A stretch of DNA of 17,122 nt from an uncultured Clostridia bacterium. GTDB taxonomy: Bacteria; Bacillota; Clostridia; Lachnospirales; Anaerotignaceae. Where the stretch lies: positions 1 to 17,122 of the forward strand of contig CALCGT010000030.1 of the NCBI GenBank assembly GCA_937901125.1, in the 5' to 3' direction. A model generated the notes under the pieces. That model did no database searches. It was not told the DNA's origin and was given only the letters and a program-made list of their open reading frames with translations. The translations under genes and the position numbers were made by a program. Below, piece after piece: positions 1-7,374 of the stretch (position 1 is its first letter; each line of letters begins with the position of its first letter).

Positions 1-40
1 CCCCTTATGAAGTTTATTTTTCTGTATCGTTGCACTTGAC

Positions 41-69
41 TTGACAATTCAAGTATATTAAAATTAAAT
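41..69 (+). promoter_or_regulatory. Promoter for the stalk-domain gene
   Basis: A consensus -35 box TTGACA (41-46) is followed after 17 bp by the weaker -10 box TTAAAT (64-69, 4 of 6 matches). The surrounding DNA is AT-rich. It lies about 35 bp upstream of the GGAGGG ribosome-binding site (91-96) of the first gene, so it most likely drives that gene and the small gene after it. Confidence 0.55.
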
Positions 70-103
70 TAGAAAAAATTAGCAGGAACAGGAGGGTATT
101 GGC

Positions 104-1114
104 ATGAAAAAAAGATTTGTATTAGCGCTGGCGGCGGTATTCACATTGGGGGTGGGAACAACGGCTTGGGCAAATTACAATGAACTGACATTCCAAAAGG
201 AATTTATGACACAGAGTGGAAAAGTGACCATTATGGGGCGGGGAGATATGCATTCATTTTCTTGCAGATGTTTGCCCAGTGGCGAGTTGCAGCTGCAAAT
301 TCCAAAAGGGATGCAGGGGAAAAAGCTTTATTTTCAGATGACGCAATGGGGGGCAGAAGGAATAAGAACAATAACGCCTCCGAATTCTTTGGAAATCCGG
401 GAGGATCAGGAACAGATTTTTCTTTCGGAAACGGGCGTTTTTTCTGTAAACTGTGATGCAACAGAGAAAATAATCGGCTTTGCTCCTTGGGGAGTAAATA
501 TTGGAAAAGAGGGGACGCATTATGCGATACGTCTGTTGGGAGGTACGGAATATGCAGACAACGCTTTTTATGGGCAGGCAGACAAGGTGCTGACAGAATC
601 CATGTTTTATTTTTATCCTCCGGCACCGGACTATAAAAAAGACTGTGAAACGGTGAATTATACAATGGAGGTTACTGCAGGATCTTATATCATTTTGATC
701 AACGGAGAAGAACGGGCATGGAAGCAAACGCCCTATCAGAACGAGGACGGGGTTTTGATGGTGCCATTGCGGGATGCACTGAAATCTCTGCCAGAACGGT
801 TTTTCCAGGGAATGTTTTGGGAGGAAAATGCAGACGAGATGATTGTGATCCATATGTTTGATATCTATCGCTTTACCGAAGGCGAGGCTGTTTACACAAA
901 GAATGACCGGGAATTTGCGGGAGCGGCAAAAATGGAACGACGGGATGGCGTGAGCTACGTTTCCTTTGATTTTCTGAAGGACTTTTTGGGGGATGTAACA
1001 TTACAGGATGATGGAAATGGGCATGGCAAGATGGCGGGGACATTATTTATGCCGAAGGAAGAGTGGTATAACAAAAGTAATACAGTCTATACACATTTTC
1101 GATTGGATAAATGA
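104..1114 (+). CDS. Secreted copper-amine-oxidase-like stalk domain protein
   Basis: This 336-residue protein begins with a clear signal peptide: a KKR n-region, a hydrophobic core, and a likely cleavage after Ala-Trp-Ala at residue 23. It should therefore be exported. Residues about 195-297 resemble the copper amine oxidase N-terminal 'stalk' domain common in exported clostridial proteins: the 'ILINGEE' strand, then 'VLMVPLRDAL', then 'VSYVSFDFLKDFLG'. That domain is a beta-rich binding or spacer module and not an enzyme. Residues 24-190 form a beta-rich region that I do not recognise. The start is fixed by GGAGGG at 91-96. The stop overlaps the next frame in an ATGA arrangement, so it is probably co-transcribed with the small downstream gene. 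The exact function is unknown; cell-envelope binding is inference. Confidence 0.75.
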   Translation: MKKRFVLALAAVFTLGVGTTAWANYNELTFQKEFMTQSGKVTIMGRGDMHSFSCRCLPSGELQLQIPKGMQGKKLYFQMTQWGAEGIRTITPPNSLEIREDQEQIFLSETGVFSVNCDATEKIIGFAPWGVNIGKEGTHYAIRLLGGTEYADNAFYGQADKVLTESMFYFYPPAPDYKKDCETVNYTMEVTAGSYIILINGEERAWKQTPYQNEDGVLMVPLRDALKSLPERFFQGMFWEENADEMIVIHMFDIYRFTEGEAVYTKNDREFAGAAKMERRDGVSYVSFDFLKDFLGDVTLQDDGNGHGKMAGTLFMPKEEWYNKSNTVYTHFRLDK

Positions 1115-1125
1115 GGAGGAATAAG

Positions 1126-1383
1126 ATGATTACCATTTTGAACCGAAAAGAAGTTTGCCTGACATATGATCTAAAAAGACAGTCAGAGGTACGGGATATC
1201 CTGCATGCCAACGGCATTGATTATACGGTGAAAGTTTTGAATCGCAAAAGCCCATCGCCGATAGCTGCCGGCTCTAGGGCAAAAACCGGAACCTTTGGGG
1301 AAGACCTTTCCAAGGAATATGAATATAAGATTTATGTGCATCGGGATGATTACGAAAAAGCTTGTGCCCTGATCGGAAGATAA
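1126..1383 (+). CDS. Small uncharacterised protein, DUF2007-like
   Basis: A protein of 85 residues. I chose the ATG at 1126 because GAGGAGG at 1113-1119 lies at ideal distance from it; an in-frame ATG at 1111 overlaps the previous stop codon but has no ribosome-binding site. The layout 'DLKRQSEVRDILHANGIDYTV' followed by a C-terminal 'YKIYVHRDDYEKACALI' resembles the small alpha-beta fold of DUF2007-type putative signal-transducing proteins, where a helix senses 'ILxxxGI' and the chain ends in a strand plus 'A..LI' helix. This is a weak resemblance seen by eye. It has no signal peptide and no membrane segment. It follows the secreted stalk protein in the same operon and ends 17 bp before a strong terminator. 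Confidence 0.7.
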   Translation: MITILNRKEVCLTYDLKRQSEVRDILHANGIDYTVKVLNRKSPSPIAAGSRAKTGTFGEDLSKEYEYKIYVHRDDYEKACALIGR

Positions 1384-1399
1384 AGGATAGTATGGAAAA

Positions 1400-1447
1400 A
1401 AGGAGAATTTTGTTGATTTTATCAATGGAAATTCTCCTTCTTTTTTT
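1400..1447 (+). terminator. Rho-independent terminator
   Basis: An 11-bp perfect stem (AAGGAGAATTT at 1400-1410 with AAATTCTCCTT at 1429-1439) is extended inward by a second stem (TTGAT 1413-1417 with ATCAA 1421-1425, flanked by G-T pairs) with only one unpaired G. It is followed by seven T residues at 1441-1447. It closes the first transcription unit and isolates it from asp23-yloV. Confidence 0.9.
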
Positions 1448-1467
1448 GGCAGAAATGCAAAAATATC

Positions 1468-1496
1468 TTTCAAAATTGCATATTTAATGGTATACT
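1468..1496 (+). promoter_or_regulatory. Candidate promoter for asp23-yloV
   Basis: A good -10 box TATACT (1491-1496) lies 17 bp after a poor -35 match TTTCAA (1468-1473). It falls between the preceding terminator and the AGGAGG ribosome-binding site at 1543-1548. The -10 is convincing; the -35 is not. Confidence 0.5.
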
Positions 1497-1557
1497 ATTA
1501 ACATCTATACATCTGTAAAAAAATAGCCAATGGTTTTAGAATAGGAGGCTGGTCATT

Positions 1558-1914
1558 ATGGCAGCAAAATTGGAAAACGAATATGGCGTTATTAGTATCG
1601 ATCATGAGGTCATCGCCAGAATCGCAGGCTATGCTGCGATCGAATGCTACGGCATCGTTGGCATGGCTGCAAAAAATGTGAAAGACGGTCTGGTTCAGCT
1701 GCTGAAGCTGGAAAGCCTGACAAAAGGGATCAAAATGCGTATCGATGCAAATAAAGTAAGCATTGACCTGCATATCATCGTGGAATACGGTACAAATATT
1801 TCCGCCATTGCAGACAATATCATCAGCACTGTAAAATATTCCGTAGAAGAGTATACAGGTGTTGAAGTGGAAGATGTAAACATTTTCGTTGACGGCGTAA
1901 GGGTCGACAATTGA
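1558..1914 (+). CDS. Asp23/Gls24 family envelope stress response protein
   Basis: A 118-residue protein with the Asp23/Gls24 (DUF322) pattern from end to end: 'YGVISIDHEVIARIAGYAA', then 'YGIVGMA', then a central 'DLHIIVEYGTNI' strand, and the C-terminal 'VEDVNIFVDGVRV'. Family members are small cytoplasmic, often membrane-associated proteins linked to envelope stress. This one corresponds to B. subtilis YloU. The start at ATG 1558 has AGGAGG at 1543-1548. yloV begins 19 bp after its stop, which is the conserved yloU-yloV pairing of Firmicutes and supports a shared transcript. Length is typical of the short, membrane-anchor-less members. Confidence 0.93.
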   Translation: MAAKLENEYGVISIDHEVIARIAGYAAIECYGIVGMAAKNVKDGLVQLLKLESLTKGIKMRIDANKVSIDLHIIVEYGTNISAIADNIISTVKYSVEEYTGVEVEDVNIFVDGVRVDN

Positions 1915-1933
1915 GCAAGAGGAGGAAATACTG

Positions 1934-3610
1934 GTGAGTAGTACAACGACATTAAATGGCGTTCGCCTGGGCAGAATGATCATTGCCGGCGCGAACGAAT
2001 TGGCAGCGAATAAACAGTTGGTAGACGCAATGAATGTATTCCCTGTACCCGATGGGGATACAGGTACAAATATGTCCCTGACAGTAATGGCTGCAGCAAG
2101 AGAAGCTGAAAAAAATGGCTCTTTAAAAGTGGCTGACATAGCAAAGGTAGCATCCAGCGGTGCATTAAGAGGCGCAAGAGGCAACTCCGGCGTTATCACT
2201 TCCCAGTTGCTCCGTGGCTTTGCAAAAGGTCTGGAAGGCATGGAAGAAGCAGGTGTAAAAGAACTGGCCGCAGCGGCAGAACAGGCTGTGAAAACAGCTT
2301 ATAAAGCCGTTATGAAACCCAAGGAAGGTACCATTCTGACAGTAGCAAGAGGCTGTGCAGAAGCAGCTGTAAAGCTGGCGGAAGAAACAGAAGAAATTGA
2401 GGTTTTCCTGAAAGGCATTATCGAACACGGCCATGCAGTACTGGCGCAGACACCTGATATGCTGCCCGTTCTGAAGCAGGCTGGCGTAGTGGATGCTGGC
2501 GGCAGAGGTCTGCTGTATATTTTGGAAGGTGCCCTGAAACAGATGGGCGGCGACCTGCCTGTGACACTGGCAGATGGTCAGAGTGCAGCGGCAGCTCCTG
2601 AAATGGATTTTGCTTCTCTGGCTTCTATTGAAAATGAAAGTATTACTTTCGGCTACTGTACAGAATTTTTCATCAACGTCAAAGATGCTGATGAAGCGAC
2701 TACACAAGGTTTGAAATCTTATCTGGGCACCATCGGCGATTCCATTGTTTGTGTAGCCGATGATGAGATTATCAAGATCCACGTACACACAGATCATCCC
2801 GGTCTGGCCATTGAAAAGGCGCTGACGATCGGCAGCCTGAGTGGTCTGAAAATCGACAATATGCGGGAACAGCATACGAATAAAATCAACTTTGCGGCAG
2901 ATGCACCCAAGACTGTCCCCGAAGCAGCACCTGTGGCAGAACAGCCGAAGAAGGACGTTGGTTTCGTTTCCATCTCCGCAGGGGAAGGTTTGACAAATAT
3001 ATTCAAAAACCTGGGTGTGGATGAAGTCATCGAAGGCGGTCAGACCATGAACCCCAGCACAGAAGATATCCTGAATGCGGTGGACAAGATCAACGCAGAC
3101 CATATTTTCGTACTACCCAACAACAAAAATATCATTCTGGCGGCAGAACAGGCTGCAAAGCTGAGCGAAGAGAAGAAGCTGCATGTGATCCCTTCCCGTT
3201 CCGTACCCGAAGGTATCAGCGCAATGTTCTGTTTTGAACACGGCGCAGACCCCGATGATATGGAAGCAGCTATGAAGGATGCCATCCAGATGGTAAACAC
3301 TGCAACAGTAACTTATGCAGTAAGAGATACTTCCATCGGTGATAAAGAGATCAAAGAAGGCAACATTCTGGGTATGCTGAATGACCAGATCGAAGTGGTT
3401 GCGGAAGATGTGATGGAAGGCACAAAGGAACTGATCAAAGCTTCCGTTACAGAGGACAGCGAAGTGGTTGGTATCTATTATGGTTCTGACGCAACAGAAG
3501 AAGATGCAGCGGAACTGGCTGCATTTATCGAAGAAAATTACCCTGATTGTGAAGTGGAAGTGCAGAGCGGCGGTCAGCCTCTGTACTACTACATCATCTC
3601 TATAGAATAA
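1934..3610 (+). CDS. yloV: DAK2/DegV-like YloV (FakA-like fatty acid kinase)
   Basis: A 558-residue protein of the YloV/FakA family. FakA phosphorylates fatty acids presented by a FakB (DegV-family) partner, allowing exogenous fatty acids to enter phospholipid synthesis. Residues 1-205 form the DhaL/DAK2 nucleotide-binding domain, with the metal-binding 'PVPDGDTGTN' at 37-46, 'GARGNSG' at 80-86 and 'DAGGRG' at 187-192. The middle part has 'IKIHVHTDHPG' (about 280-290), and residues about 342-558 form the DegV-like C-terminal domain with 'GGQTMNPS'. The start is GTG at 1934, preceded by AAGAGGAGG. The length is typical. No FakB gene lies in the window. The family assignment is very secure; fatty-acid specificity is inferred from homologues. 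Confidence 0.92.
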   Translation: MSSTTTLNGVRLGRMIIAGANELAANKQLVDAMNVFPVPDGDTGTNMSLTVMAAAREAEKNGSLKVADIAKVASSGALRGARGNSGVITSQLLRGFAKGLEGMEEAGVKELAAAAEQAVKTAYKAVMKPKEGTILTVARGCAEAAVKLAEETEEIEVFLKGIIEHGHAVLAQTPDMLPVLKQAGVVDAGGRGLLYILEGALKQMGGDLPVTLADGQSAAAAPEMDFASLASIENESITFGYCTEFFINVKDADEATTQGLKSYLGTIGDSIVCVADDEIIKIHVHTDHPGLAIEKALTIGSLSGLKIDNMREQHTNKINFAADAPKTVPEAAPVAEQPKKDVGFVSISAGEGLTNIFKNLGVDEVIEGGQTMNPSTEDILNAVDKINADHIFVLPNNKNIILAAEQAAKLSEEKKLHVIPSRSVPEGISAMFCFEHGADPDDMEAAMKDAIQMVNTATVTYAVRDTSIGDKEIKEGNILGMLNDQIEVVAEDVMEGTKELIKASVTEDSEVVGIYYGSDATEEDAAELAAFIEENYPDCEVEVQSGGQPLYYYIISIE

Positions 3611-3621
3611 GGAAAACAATA

Positions 3622-3653
3622 AAAAGCATCGGGTTTCCCGATGCTTTGCTTTT
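3622..3653 (+). terminator. Hairpin terminator between yloV and recG
   Basis: A perfect 11-bp stem (AAAGCATCGGG at 3623-3633 with CCCGATGCTTT at 3637-3647) with a TTT loop is followed by GCTTTT. It sits in the 67-bp gap between yloV and recG. The T-tract is interrupted by GC, so it may attenuate transcription into recG without blocking it fully. No convincing separate recG promoter is visible after it. Confidence 0.75.
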
Positions 3654-3677
3654 ACCATAAGAAAGGAGGAACAGCCC

Positions 3678-5720
3678 ATGGAATGGAACAGCCCGGTATC
3701 GACTCTGAAGGGAATCGGAGAACAGCGGGAACGGAAATTGCAGAAATTGGATATATATACAGTGGAAGATCTGCTGACTCATTATCCCAGAGAATACAAG
3801 GACAGAAGTGAGATTGTGAAGATCGCTGATCTACCCATGGAGGAGACCTCCACTTTTTTGGCCCAGATCAAGGAAGAAGGGCAGAACAGCCGTCACGGCA
3901 GACTGGTCTATACCCGCATGAAGGTATACGATGAGACTGGTTCTGTGGGGGTGCTGTGGTATAATCAGCCCTATATGAAAAATGCCCTGAAGATGGGCGA
4001 ATGGTATCTTTTTTCCGGGAAGCTGCAGAAAAAATATGGCAGAACGGAAGTGGTTTCTCCCGAATGTGAGCGGATCGGGGAAAACTTTGCCGGTGGGCGC
4101 ATCATCCCTGTGTATCCTTCTGTGGAAGGGCTTTCTCAGAAAATGCTCCGCAATCTGATGGAAGAAGCCCTGAACCAGATGGGGGGCGGCATGCGGGAGG
4201 AACTGCCCCTTTGGCTGCGAAAGGAATATTGCTTGGCGGAGCGGAACTTTGCCATTGAAAATATCCATTTTCCGAAAACGGAACAGGGGTTTCATGAAGC
4301 TAGAAGGAGACTGGTTTTCGAGGAACTTTTTCTTCTGCAAACGGCTCTGTATCAGCTGAAAAATACCTTGGAGGACAGAGGAAGGGGCATTATTCTGAAA
4401 AAGAAAAAAGCCCTGAAAGATGGCGAAGCCCTGCTGCCTTTTGCTTTGACAGGTGGACAGAAGCGGGTCTTGCAGGAGATGGAAAAGGATATGATCTCTG
4501 GCAAGATCATGAACCGCCTGATCCAAGGGGATGTGGGCTGCGGGAAAACTGCCGTTGCCATGATCACAGCCTATTGGGCTATCCAAAGCGGGTGGCAGGT
4601 TGCCATGATGGCACCGACGGAGGTTTTGGCAAGCCAACATGAGGAATCCTTCCGAAAGATATTTGAGCCTGCGGGCATTGAGGTGGTGCTGCTGACAGGC
4701 AGCCTGACTGCCAAGGAAAAGCGGGAACGTTTGGCGAAGGTGGCTTCCGGGGAAGCTCAAATGATTATTGGCACCCATGCAGTTATCCAAAAGGGTGTGG
4801 AATTCCATAAGCTTGGCTTGGCTATCACCGATGAACAGCATCGTTTTGGGGTGCGCCAGAGAAGCTCTTTGGCGGAAAAAGGGGAGAATGTCCATACTTT
4901 AGTTATGACGGCAACACCCATCCCCAGGACGCTGGCGTTGATTTTGTATGGTGATCTGGATATTTCCATTATCGATGAATTACCCCCTGGCAGACAAAAG
5001 ATCGACACTTCCGCTGTGGACAGCCGCTACCACCAGCGTATCTATGCTTTCATCCGCAAGCATGTATCGGCAGGCAGACAGGCTTATGTCATTTGCCCCA
5101 TGATCGAGGAAAGCGAAAAGCTAGAAGTACAATCCGTGTTGCAGTATACGGAAGAGCTGGTGAAAGAACTGCCGGATTGTCGTGTGGCCTGCGTTCACGG
5201 GAAGATGAAGGCGAAAGAAAAGCAGGCTATTATGGATGGCTTTGCAGCAGGAAATATTGATGTTTTGGTTTCCACAACAGTTATTGAAGTCGGCATCAAT
5301 GTGCCAAATGCAACCATCATGCTCATCGAAAATGCGGAACGCTTTGGTTTGGCGCAGCTCCATCAGTTGCGGGGGCGAGTGGGGCGCGGCAGCGAAAAAT
5401 CCTATTGTATTCTGGTCAGCGATACGAAAACGAAGGTAGCCAAAGAGCGCATGAAAGCCATGACAGAATCAGAGGATGGTTTTGTCATTTCGGAAAAAGA
5501 TTTGAAGCTGAGAGGCCCCGGGGAATTTTTCGGCATCCGCCAGCATGGCCTGCCGGAATTGAAGATCTCCGATTTATATAAAGACATGGCAATACTAAAA
5601 GAAGCCCAGCAAGCGGCTGCAGAGCTGCTGCAGCGGGACAGGGCTTTGGCAGCGGAGGAGCATCGGCTTTTAAAGGCGCATATCGAAGGATATCTGGAAG
5701 GAAAAAGTCTGGAAATGTGA
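3678..5720 (+). CDS. recG: ATP-dependent DNA helicase RecG
   Basis: RecG remodels stalled replication forks and branch-migrates Holliday junctions. The 680-residue length is normal. An N-terminal wedge/OB region (about 1-230) precedes a superfamily 2 helicase core with Walker A 'GDVGCGKT' (284-291), the family-specific DEQH box 'DEQHRFGV' (385-392), motif III 'TATPIPRT' (411-418), 'STTVIEVGINVPNA' (532-545) and motif VI 'QLRGRVGRG' (563-571). The RecG-type C-terminal signature 'LRGPGEFFGIRQ' (611-622) is present. The start ATG 3678 has AAAGGAGG at 3662-3669. The gene follows asp23-yloV as in many Firmicutes. Every catalytic motif is intact, so it should be functional. Confidence 0.97.
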   Translation: MEWNSPVSTLKGIGEQRERKLQKLDIYTVEDLLTHYPREYKDRSEIVKIADLPMEETSTFLAQIKEEGQNSRHGRLVYTRMKVYDETGSVGVLWYNQPYMKNALKMGEWYLFSGKLQKKYGRTEVVSPECERIGENFAGGRIIPVYPSVEGLSQKMLRNLMEEALNQMGGGMREELPLWLRKEYCLAERNFAIENIHFPKTEQGFHEARRRLVFEELFLLQTALYQLKNTLEDRGRGIILKKKKALKDGEALLPFALTGGQKRVLQEMEKDMISGKIMNRLIQGDVGCGKTAVAMITAYWAIQSGWQVAMMAPTEVLASQHEESFRKIFEPAGIEVVLLTGSLTAKEKRERLAKVASGEAQMIIGTHAVIQKGVEFHKLGLAITDEQHRFGVRQRSSLAEKGENVHTLVMTATPIPRTLALILYGDLDISIIDELPPGRQKIDTSAVDSRYHQRIYAFIRKHVSAGRQAYVICPMIEESEKLEVQSVLQYTEELVKELPDCRVACVHGKMKAKEKQAIMDGFAAGNIDVLVSTTVIEVGINVPNATIMLIENAERFGLAQLHQLRGRVGRGSEKSYCILVSDTKTKVAKERMKAMTESEDGFVISEKDLKLRGPGEFFGIRQHGLPELKISDLYKDMAILKEAQQAAAELLQRDRALAAEEHRLLKAHIEGYLEGKSLEM

Positions 5721-5747
5721 GTTTTTCGTTGTTTTTTCTCTTTTTGG

Positions 5748-5776
5748 TTGTCAATTGAAATTTTTTTTGCTATACT
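5748..5776 (+). promoter_or_regulatory. Promoter for rsmD-coaD operon
   Basis: TTGTCA (5748-5753) and TATACT (5771-5776) are separated by exactly 17 bp, one mismatch from consensus in each box. It lies in the recG-rsmD gap. The possible upstream TTG start of rsmD at 5755 falls inside this promoter, which argues that translation starts at the ATG at 5824. Confidence 0.8.
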
Positions 5777-5823
5777 CTAAACGATATCATGTAGAATTAG
5801 GTGTTTTGGGTGGTGCAGACAGT

Positions 5824-6384
5824 ATGCGTGTCATCGCAGGAGCAGCAAAGGGTCATAAACTGCAGACCATTGAAGGACTGGCAACCAGACCGACGACGGA
5901 TCGTATCAAGGAGACCCTCTTTAATATCATAGCGTTCGACCTGCCTGAGTGTAGTTTTCTGGATCTTTTTTCTGGCAGTGGTGCCATTGGGATCGAGGCT
6001 CTTTCCAGAGGCGCATCGGAGACAGTTTTTGTAGAGGATGCGGCAGAATGTCAAAAGGTCATCACAGCCAATCTGCAGCATACAAAGCTGCAGGATCGGG
6101 CAAGATTGATGAAAACGGATGTTTTTTCTGCTTTGGACAAGCTGGCGGCGGAAGGAAGAAAATTCGATATCATTTTTATGGATCCGCCCTATGAATCCGG
6201 GCTGTATGAGCCTGTATTGGAAAAAATCATCCAGCAGGGACTTTTGAAGAAGGAAGGATATCTCATTACAGAGCGTTCCTCTCAGATTCCCCTGACACCC
6301 CCGGCAGGCATGATGGTCCTGCGTGAAAAAGCGTACAAGACGACGATTCTGACGTTCTTGTGCCTGGAGGAAGAAGTAGTATGA
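5824..6384 (+). CDS. rsmD: 16S rRNA (guanine(966)-N2)-methyltransferase RsmD
   Basis: RsmD methylates G966 of 16S rRNA using S-adenosylmethionine. The 186-residue protein starts with the family's 'MRVIAGAAKGHKL', followed by 'TRPTTDRIKETLFNI'. It carries the SAM-binding motif 'FLDLFSGSGAIGIEAL' (45-60) and the catalytic N-methyltransferase motif DPPY (120-123). The ATG at 5824 has a modest ribosome-binding site, GGGTGGTG at 5808-5815. The TGA stop overlaps the coaD start (ATGA), showing translational coupling. The rsmD-coaD pair is conserved across bacteria (B. subtilis ylbH-ylbI). I rejected a longer form starting at 5755, which adds 23 residues that do not fit the family and overlaps the promoter. 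Confidence 0.95.
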   Translation: MRVIAGAAKGHKLQTIEGLATRPTTDRIKETLFNIIAFDLPECSFLDLFSGSGAIGIEALSRGASETVFVEDAAECQKVITANLQHTKLQDRARLMKTDVFSALDKLAAEGRKFDIIFMDPPYESGLYEPVLEKIIQQGLLKKEGYLITERSSQIPLTPPAGMMVLREKAYKTTILTFLCLEEEVV

Positions 6385-6860
6385 AAAAAGCAATTTATGC
6401 GGGCAGTTTCGATCCTGTGACATTGGGTCACATGGACATCATCGAAAGAGCCGCAAAATTATTCGACTGTCTGGTGGTGGCAGTTCTGGAAAACCCCAAC
6501 AAGAAATCTCTGTTTACCGTAGAAGAGAGAAAACACTATCTAGAATTGGCAACAAAACATATTGAAAATGTAGAGGTTGCTTCTTTTCAGGGGCTTTTCG
6601 TGGATTTTGCCAAAGAGATCGGCGCAAATATCGCAGTCAGAGGGCTGCGGAATACGCTGGATTTTTCCGCGGAATATCCTATGTTCCTCATCAACCGTAA
6701 ACTGCATGATGGGATGGAAACCGTCTATCTGGCAGCGGATGAAGAACATCTTGCGCTGAGCTCCACAAATGTGAAGGAAGTTGCAGTTTTCGGCGGCGAT
6801 ATCAGTTTTATGGTGCCCGCTGAGATTAAACCGTTTATTATAGAAAAATATCAGAAGTGA
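6381..6860 (+). CDS. coaD: Phosphopantetheine adenylyltransferase CoaD
   Basis: CoaD transfers AMP from ATP to 4'-phosphopantetheine, the penultimate step of coenzyme A synthesis, in the cytoplasm. The 159-residue protein has the nucleotidyltransferase signature 'AGSFDPVTLGH' (7-17, with T/HxGH at 14-17), 'RGLRN' at 87-91 and the C-terminal 'SSTNVKE' (127-133; usually ISSxxVRE). The start is ATG 6381, with GGAGG at 6366-6370, overlapping the rsmD stop by 4 bp. The coiled-coil gene starts 9 bp after its stop. CoA supply is also relevant to the acetyl-CoA-using Pta encoded further right, although that link is only metabolic. Confidence 0.96.
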   Translation: MKKAIYAGSFDPVTLGHMDIIERAAKLFDCLVVAVLENPNKKSLFTVEERKHYLELATKHIENVEVASFQGLFVDFAKEIGANIAVRGLRNTLDFSAEYPMFLINRKLHDGMETVYLAADEEHLALSSTNVKEVAVFGGDISFMVPAEIKPFIIEKYQK

Positions 6861-6869
6861 GGGAGATAT

Positions 6870-7373
6870 ATGGATTCTGTACTGCAGTTATTAGATGAAT
6901 TGGAAGATGTGATGGACAGTAGCAAGGCTGTGCCTTTCAGCAACAAAGTTTCCGTTGATAAAGAAGAAATTTACGATATCATTAGCGAAATTCGCATGAA
7001 ACTGCCCAATGAACTGAAGCAGTCCAAATGGGTTATCGAAGAAAGAAATAAAATCCTAATCGATGCCCAGAGAGAAGCGGATGAGATCGTGAAAAATGCG
7101 GAGGACCGCATGGTTCGCATGATCGATGAAAATGAAGTGACAAAGAAAGCCTATGAACAGGCTGCAGCTATCATCGATTCCGCAAAGAAAACATCCAAAG
7201 AAATGCGTCTGGGCGCTATGGAATACGCGGAAAGCGTACTGGCTGATGCAGAAGGCAAGCTGAAAGAGCTGAAAGCCGTTGTTTACAGCGAAAGTATCAA
7301 GACAGACGACTATTTTGCCCAGACACTGAATGTACTGGCTGAAAACATTCAGGAACTTCGCATGGGCAAATAA
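6870..7373 (+). CDS. Coiled-coil protein, V-ATPase subunit H/DivIVA-like
   Basis: A 167-residue soluble protein with no signal peptide. After an N-terminal helix (1-30), residues about 55-145 are a long, charged, heptad-rich helix with alanine-rich stretches such as 'AQREADEIVKNAEDRM' and 'AQREADEI...AEDR...AAAIIDSAKKTSKEM'-type repeats. These resemble the stalk subunits of ATPases and DivIVA-like scaffolds. Such genes are often called 'ATPase' in clostridial genomes, but no Walker motif is present, so it is unlikely to hydrolyse ATP. It sits 9 bp after coaD with GAGGGAG at 6859-6865, as the last gene of the rsmD operon. It meets ylbJ tail to tail 1 bp away. The function is unknown. Confidence 0.85.
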   Translation: MDSVLQLLDELEDVMDSSKAVPFSNKVSVDKEEIYDIISEIRMKLPNELKQSKWVIEERNKILIDAQREADEIVKNAEDRMVRMIDENEVTKKAYEQAAAIIDSAKKTSKEMRLGAMEYAESVLADAEGKLKELKAVVYSESIKTDDYFAQTLNVLAENIQELRMGK

Positions 7374-7374
7374 G

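Noticed and set aside
5701..5747. Terminator after recG
   Set aside because: The T-rich stretch lacks a stable GC-containing stem; only GAAAAA/TTTTTC can pair.
5755..5823. Longer rsmD starting at TTG 5755
   Set aside because: The TTG lies inside the TTGTCA/TATACT promoter and the added residues do not resemble RsmD; MRVIAGAAKG at 5824 is the family start.
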